A stretch of DNA of 64,000 bases from Tubiluchus corallicola (lineage: Eukaryota > Priapulida > Priapulimorpha > Priapulimorphida > Tubiluchidae). How positions within the stretch are numbered: position 1 is the first letter of the stretch; each line of letters begins with the position of its first letter. The notes beneath the pieces are model-generated. The model worked only from the letters and a program-made list of their open reading frames with translations. It was not told the DNA's origin and searched no databases. Shown piece by piece: positions 57,656 to 64,000 of this stretch. Location: positions 94,534 through 158,533 of the forward strand of contig JAQGDQ010000513.1 of NCBI GenBank assembly GCA_030141605.1, in the 5' to 3' direction. Position numbers and translations under genes: made by a program.

Positions 57656-59050
57656 AATACATTAATTTACGTAAACTGTTTTCGGAAATGTTTTTGTGTT
57701 TTTACAGCTAATTTTAATTCTATAGGTGACCAAAATTCAATAGTTATACTTTGCCAATACTGGCAAATGATAAGTACAAACTCCCAGCAGAATTAATGAC
57801 ATTTCATTCCTGAAAGATTTAAATGTCACAATTATTCCATAACAAACAAAGTCATTAATCTTAGTGACCCTAAGTCTCTGACTGTTGTCCATCACTAAAT
57901 TCATTAATTTGAAAGTTTGTGTGTTGGCACATCATTCCTTGTATCTGACACATATTATAGTAAAAGAATCTTACTGGGTCAGATTCTGTCAGGCTGATCG
58001 TAAAGTGCGCAAGTCACTTTAAATATTAAAATTTGTTGAAATTCATGTACTAAATCCTCGATTACGGATAATCCTTTTTAATGATCATTCAAATTTATAA
58101 TGACAAAATTTTGCCACCGATTAGTGAATTTTGATAAACATTTTCTTTTTTATTGAACTATTGTAGAATAAATAGTTGCTTTTTTATAAAGTTAGGTTAG
58201 GTAAAATCAATAAATCTATACAAACAAAAATATCATTGATTTTTTGATGAATGACCTTTGTAACACATTTGGTGCTCCTTTGGAAACACAACACAAAAAT
58301 ATCTTGTCAATTTCTTTCACTTAACATTCATTAGTGCAAGTCAAATTCCAGTAATGCGATTTTCATGGCACCAAAATATTTTTTGTATTAAGCATGTTTC
58401 ATACTACTGTTATGTAGATTTATTTATTAACTCATAATAATTTGTTATTTCTAATGTGAAAATAGTAAATAAGTGAGGCCTGCAGTATTGGTTATCTTTT
58501 AATCAGTAAACATAATTTAGGCTTGTTTAATGCCCTTTTTCACAGTTGGTACAGATGACAAACAACACGCCTCTGTTCAGTCTAGAAACAAGCCTGCAAG
58601 TCAAGCGAAAGAGCTAGCGGTGCCAAAGAGTCTACCGTATGTGACTTTTTACTGCATTGGCATTAAAATTGATACTTGCCGTAGTGAACAAAGCCTAGCT
58701 GTCTACAGACAGGAAGACAGGCAGTAGCAAACATTCGTGATTTGAACTACAATGGCAAATTTTATCACAGTGGGAACCTGAAGTTTTTTCGGAAATCAAA
58801 AATTTGACTATGTTGGATTTAAATCCATGCAGCTGACTGATTAAGTCAACAATAGGCCTAGCCATTAAACTGTACATATATGTATTACATAAAGACTCAC
58901 GCAGACTTATGCTATTAAGCAAATAAGCAACTACTAAGCTATGGACACTGTTGGCAACATGTGAAATGAAAAATGTCTATATGGAGCGGGCCATAGTAGA
59001 CATCTTATCACAAGCGGTTTTTATATTGAACTCATACCTGCAGGACTTTG
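57656..59050. other. unassigned sequence
   Basis: About 1.4 kb of AT-rich DNA. Small open frames at 58,530 (+) and 58,695 (-) overlap on opposite strands and show no domain. Confidence 0.35.
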
Positions 59051-59790
59051 AGAAATCATTGTATGAAACGGGGTTTCGTAGTAAGAAGCTTCGCATTAAC
59101 CGTAAGTGATTAAATAGGTTTTGTTATAATCTTGATCAGCGACATAATAAAATCATCGTATAAAATGGGGTTTCGTAGTACAGTCACACCTCCGTTGTCG
59201 AACGTCTCCGTTTTCGTACAAATCGGTTTTCGACCAGGAAATTCGAGCGGAAATTGTCTCCATTCTCGACCAGAATTCCGGTACTCGACCAACTGCCAAA
59301 CACGTGATGAACGCATGCGCGGCGAGCCGAGTAGAGCCAAGCGTAACCGACCGCACCCGAGAATAGTCACGCACAAGATTTGAATCGCCTAATATCGCTG
59401 GGTGCTTTCTACGCTTATTTTTTTCCGCTTTTTCATGCAGGAATAATCATGTGTTTCTGTCTAAGTAATTCTATTATGTTTTTCTTATCAATTATATCAT
59501 ACCTACTGTTTGAATAAACACTTTTGCATTATTATATTTAGTTTTAGTAATACTTTACAGTTCATTTGGTGCTTGAAAACAGATTACTTGCTTTTACATT
59601 ATTTCTTATGGGAATAAATGATTCGATTTTGAACCAAATCAGTTTTCAAACACTTTTTAAGAACGAATTATGGTCAAAAACAGAGGTACTGCTGTAATGA
59701 GTTTTGTATTATCTCTAAGTGATTACATAACCTTGTCAGGAACATAATAAAATCGTCGTACTACTGAGAGTTTCATTAAAAGCGAAATCG
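59051..59790. repeat. diverged tandem duplication interrupted by a MITE
   Basis: A unit with TAAGTGATTA, ACATAATAAAATC(A/G)TCGTA and GGGGTTTCGTAGTA appears near 59,050-59,180 (twice, diverged) and again at 59,715-59,790, on the other side of the element at 59,181-59,694. Confidence 0.7.
59181..59694. mobile_element. pogo/Tc1-mariner-like MITE with TA flanks
   Basis: Starts CAGTCACACCTCCGTTGTCG and ends with the complement of CAGCAGTACCTCTGTTTTTG. TA dinucleotides lie on both sides (59,179-59,180; 59,695-59,696). 'ACCTC.GTT.TCGA' ends are typical of pogo/Tigger-type elements. The overlapping open frames on both strands (59,110-59,383) are within the element and show no transposase motif. Confidence 0.75.
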
Positions 59791-60069
59791 TATTACCGTT
59801 GTTCGACAGTAGTAATGTCCAACAGATGCATGAAGTGTCAGCGAATGAAATAAAGGAACTTACTTGTGATCAAAAAGTGCTCCAAGACAGGTTAGTGTAA
59901 ACAAAATATGGCCCACCACAGAAAGCATGCCGACGTTCGATAATTCCTAAAATATACCAGAGCAAATAAGTAATAAAAAATGATAACAATTTACAAACAA
60001 GAAAATATCATCACATGGATTAGTTTAACCAAGTTCCTCAAAAGTTTTAGACGCATTCAGTTTAGTGGC

Positions 60070-62924
60070 AGATACGTAGCCAAACTGTCCTAAGTGGCAG
60101 ATATGTAGCCAAGCTGTCCTCAGTGTCAGATATGTAGCCAAGCTGTCCTAAGTGGCAGGTATGCAGCCAAGCTGTCCTAAGTGGCAGATACGCAGCCAAA
60201 CTGTCCTATGTGTTAGATACGTAGCCAAACTGTCCTATGTGTTAGGTACGTAGCCAAACTGTCCTAAGTGGCAGATACGTAGCCAAACTGTCCTCAGTGT
60301 CAGATATGTAGCCAAACTGTCCTATGTGTTAGGTACGTAGCCAAACTGTCCTAAGTGTCAGATACGTAGCCAAACTGTCCTATGTGTTAGGTACGTAGCC
60401 AAACTGTCCTATGTGTTAGGTATGTAGCCAAACTGTCCTCAGTGGCAGTCCTCAGTGTCAGATATGGAGCCAAACTGTCCTAAGTGTCAGATACGTAGCC
60501 AAACTGTCCTAAGTGGCAGATATGTAGCCAAACTGTCTTAAGTGGCAGATACGTAGCCAAGCTGTCCTAAGTGTCAGATACGTAGCCAAACTGTCCTATG
60601 TGTTAGGTACGTAGCCAAACTGTCCTAAGTGTCAGATACGTAGCCAAACTGTCCTCAGTGTCAGATACGTAGCCAAACTGTCCTAAGTGGCAGGTATGCA
60701 GCCAAGCTGTCCTAAGTGGCAGATATGTAGCCAAGCTGTCCTCAGTGTCAGATATGTAGCCAAGCTGTCCTAAGTGGCAGGTATGCAGCCAAGCTGTCCT
60801 AAGTGGCAGATACGCAGCCAAACTGTCCTATGTGTTAGATACGTAGCCAAACTGTCTTATGTGTTAGGTACGTAGCCAAACTGTCCTAAGTGTCAGATAC
60901 GTAGCCAAACTGTCCTATGTGTTAGGTACGTAGCCAAACTGTCCTATGTGTTAGGTACGTAGCCAAACTGTCCTCAGTGGCAGATACGTAGCCAAACTGT
61001 CCTCAGTGTCAGATATGTAGCCAAACTGTCCTAAGTGTCAGATACGTAGCCAAACTGTCCTAAGTGGCAGATATGTAGCCAAACTGTCTTAAGTGGCAGA
61101 TACGTAGCCAAGCTGTCCTAAGTGTCAGATACGTAGCCAAACTGTCCTATGTGTTAGGTACGTAGCCAAACTGTCCTAAGTGTCAGATACGTAGCCAAAC
61201 TGTCCTCAGTGTCAGATATGTAGCCAAACTGTCCTAAGTGTCAGATACGTAGCCAAACTGTCCTATGTGTTAGGTACGTAGCCAAACTGTCCTATGTGTT
61301 AGGTACGTAGCCAAACTGTCCTCAGTGGCAGATATGTAGCCAAGCTGTCCTAAGTGTCAGATACGTAGCCAAACTGTCCTATGTGTTAGGTACGTAGCCA
61401 AACTGTCCTAAGTGGCAGATACGCAGCCAAACTGTCCTAAATGTCAGATATGCAGCCAAACTGTCCTAAGTGGCAGATACGCAGTCATACTGTCCTAAGT
61501 GTCAGATACGTAGCCAAACTGTCCTCAGTGTCAGATACGTAGCCAAACTGTCCTAAGTGGCAGGTATGCAGCCAAGCTGTCCTAAGTGGCAGATATGTAG
61601 CCAAGCTGTCCTCAGTGTCAGATACGTAGCCAAACTGTCCTATGTGTTAGGTACGTAGCCAAACTGTTCTCAGTGGCAGATACGTAGCCAAACTGTCTTA
61701 AGTGGCAGATACGTAGCCAAACTGTCCTAAGTGGCAGATACGTAGCCAAACTGTCCTAAGTGGCAGATACGTAGCCAAACTGTCTTAAGTGGCAGATACG
61801 TAGCCAAGCTGTCCTAAGTGTCAGATACGTAGCCAAACTGTCCTATGTGTTAGGTACGTAGCCAAACTGTTCTCAGTGGCAGATACGTAGCCAAACTGTC
61901 TTAAGTGGCAGATACGTAGCCAAGCTGTCCTAAGTGGCAGATACGTAGCCAAACTGTCCTCAGTGTCAGATACGTAGCCAAACTGTCCTAAGTGGCAGGT
62001 ATGCAGCCAAGCTGTCCTAAGTGGCAGATATGTAGCCAAGCTGTCCTCAGTGTCAGATACGTAGCCAAACTGTCCTATGTGTTAGGTACGTAGCCAAACT
62101 GTCCTCAGTGGCAGATACGTAGCCAAACTGTCCTAAGTGGCAGATACGTAGCCAAACTGTCCTAAGTGGCAGATACGTAGCCAAACTGTCCTAAGTGGCA
62201 GATACGTAGCCAAACTGTCTTAAGTGGCAGATACGTAGCCAAGCTGTCCTAAGTGTAAGATACGTAGCCAAACTGTCCTATGTGTTAGGTACGTAGCCAA
62301 ACTGTTCTCAGTGGCAGATACGTAGCCAAACTGTCTTAAGTGGCAGATACGTAGCCAAGCTGTCCTAAGTGGCAGATACGTAGCCAAACTGTTCTCAGTG
62401 GCAGATACGTAGCCAAACTGTTCTCAGTGTCAGATATGTAGCCAAACTGTCCTAAGTGTCAGATACGTAGCCAAACTGTCCTATGTGTTAGGTACGTAGC
62501 CAAACTGTCCTATGTGTTAGGTACGTAGCCAAACTGTCCTAAGTGGCAGATACGTAGCCAAACTGTCCTAAGTGGCAGATACGTAGCCAAACTGTCTTAA
62601 GTGGCAGATACGTAGCCAAGCTGTCCTAAGTGTCAGATATGTAGCCAAACTGTCCTATGTGTTAGGTACGTAGCCAAACTGTCCTAAGTGTCAGATACGT
62701 AGCCAAACTGTCCTATGTGTTAGGTACGTAGCCAAACTGTCCTATGTGTTAGGTACGTAGCCAAACTGTCCTCAGTGGCAGATACGTAGCCAAACTGTCC
62801 TCAGTGTCAGATATGTAGCCAAACTGTCCTAAGTGTTAGATACGTAGCCAAACTCTCCTATGTGTTAGGTACGTAGCCAAACTGTCCTCAGTGACAGGTA
62901 CGTAGCCAAACTGTCCTATGTGTC
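60070..62924. repeat. minisatellite, 29-bp unit, ~98 copies, with higher-order structure
   Basis: The unit is CGTAGCCAAACTGTCCTAAG followed by TGGCAGATA, with 29-bp spacing measured at 61,741-61,770. Main variants are AAGTGGCAGATA, AAGTGTCAGATA, CAGTGTCAGATA, ATGTGTTAGGTA and a GCAGCCAAGC form. Multi-unit strings recur: the run with GGCAGGTATGCAGCCAAGCT is found near 60,150, 60,685, 60,775, 61,555 and 61,990. This indicates block duplication on top of single-unit spread. The - strand open frames inside are artefacts. Confidence 0.97.
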
Positions 62925-62929
62925 CTAAA

Positions 62930-64000
62930 AATCATTCTACATCTTTAGCTGTGTCAGAAATAATTGAAAACTTTCTTGCGAATATTGATTAGGGGAAAAC
63001 TACTTGTGCTATATTTTTAGATTTATCGAAAGCATTCGACACGGTACAACATGACATTTTGTTATATAAGTTATCATACTATGGTATCAGGGGACGTCCT
63101 CTTGCGCTTTTCACGTCTTACCTTACTAATAGGAAACAGTTTACGTCTATTGACTCATCGGATTCTAAACTTGCTGATATAACCTGTGGTGTCCCACAGG
63201 GTTCTACATTGGGGCCATTGTTATTTCTTTTATATATTAACGATCTGCCATCTTGTTCGCAATTTAACACCAGATTGTTTGCAGACGATACAAACTTATT
63301 TTTATCACACCAAAATATCAAAACATTAGAACATTCAGTAAATGTGGAACTGGACAATATTAATAAATGGATGCAAGCAAATAAGCTATCAATAAATTAT
63401 AAAAAAACAAAATATATGTTAATTGGAAACAAGCAACATAACAATAGTTTAAACATAAATATGGGAGGTTGTACTATTCAATCTACACAAGAAATCAAAT
63501 ATCTTGGTATATTTATAGATAGTAGAATTACTTGGAAAACATATGTTCAGCATATAGTCAACAAAATTAGCAAATTAAGTGGAGTATTAGCTAGAATACG
63601 ACACTACATAAATGTAGATGCACTACGGCTCTTATATTCTTCTCTTGTCATGCCATATCTGAGTTATGGCATTCTTGCCTGGGGTAGTGCTTCAGCATCG
63701 GTCTTAAAATCATTGGTTTCTAAACAAAACAAGATTATCAAACTTATAACATTTACTAGCAAAAGGGAACATGTAACACCTTTGTATTTGCAACTAAATC
63801 TACTAAAAGTATATGATCTGTATAAATTAGAATTGCTCAAGTTTGTACATAAATTCAAAAATAATTCACTCCCAGATCTCTTCAGCAATTATTATACTTT
63901 AGCATGTCACATGCATCACCACTCTACTAGGTTTGCTACAACCCAATCTTATTTTATTGAAAGATTTAACTCATCTAAAGGCCAGAATTCTTTAAAACAC
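62930..64000 (+). mobile_element. LINE reverse transcriptase (CR1/L2/Jockey group), 5' truncated, runs off the right edge
   Basis: The frame from 62,930 reads NHSTSLAVSEIIENFLANID, then a TAG at 62,990-62,992, then 336 codons without a stop to the window edge. Reverse transcriptase boxes appear in order: A, IFLDLSKAFDTVQHDIL (first catalytic Asp at 63,020); B, CGVPQGSTLGPLLFLLYIND (from 63,185); C, RLFADDTNLF (63,275-63,304); D, NKLSINYKKTKYMLI; E, IKYLGIFIDSRITWK; then the thumb (LLYSSLVMPYLSYGILAWGS). It lacks everything before the mid-fingers region: the sequence immediately upstream is the 29-bp minisatellite. Apart from the one TAG the visible part is undamaged, so it is probably a young insertion. 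Confidence 0.9.

Noticed and set aside
60603-62039. Two 72-codon - strand frames with repeats of LRTAWLHTCHLGQ type
   Set aside because: Both are translations of the 29-bp minisatellite.
1-64000. tRNA, rRNA and spliceosomal RNA genes
   Set aside because: Reading by eye for tRNA B-box (GTTCRANNC) within a cloverleaf, and for conserved snRNA starts, gave nothing convincing. A tRNAscan-SE/Infernal run would settle this.

Overview
The window looks like AT-rich nuclear DNA from an invertebrate animal. This rests on one complete ADAR-type RNA-editing deaminase gene, on non-LTR retrotransposon and hAT/pogo-type transposon remains, on long intergenic or intronic stretches, and on large micro- and minisatellites. 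There are no operons, bacterial-style gene packing or CRISPR loci. I cannot name the lineage more closely.

The only confidently identified host gene is at 50.2-52.2 kb on the + strand. It is a 668-codon uninterrupted ADAR2-like reading frame with two dsRNA-binding domains and a complete deaminase domain. A 3' splice site lies just before it, and a candidate polyadenylation signal lies about 1.4 kb after the stop. The frame stays open back to the splice site, so one or more 5' exons probably lie upstream, inside or beyond this window. A second, weaker host candidate is a terminal exon on the - strand at 56.75-57.03 kb. It has membrane-like segments, a splice acceptor and an AATAAA signal, and I do not recognise it.

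Nearly everything else is repetitive. Positions 1-7.9 kb hold a hAT-like MITE with target duplications, a long-TIR element, small hairpins and much unassigned sequence. Positions 8.4-11.8 kb hold two minisatellites (66 bp and 28 bp units). Positions 13.5-16.2 kb hold a GC-richer stretch that could be promoter or 5' exon, CA-rich microsatellites, a LINE tail and a near-perfect 73-bp hairpin. Positions 16.6-49.8 kb are a mosaic of two abundant families, called A and B here (about 0.6-0.7 kb, ending at TTAA). They occur in both orientations with hAT-like family C, pogo-like MITEs, a GC-rich family D and LINE fragments. A 1.3-kb pentanucleotide satellite at 24.6-25.8 kb is flanked by a roughly 0.85-kb inverted repeat. 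Downstream of ADAR are pogo-like MITEs, an internally deleted hAT element that still encodes the dimerisation domain, and a 2.85-kb, 29-bp-unit minisatellite. That array directly abuts a LINE reverse transcriptase running off the right edge.

If the ADAR transcript starts well upstream, the inverted copies of families A, B, C and H and the hairpins would lie in an intron. They would then be potential long double-stranded RNA, the substrate class of ADAR itself. That link is inference and is listed in the findings.
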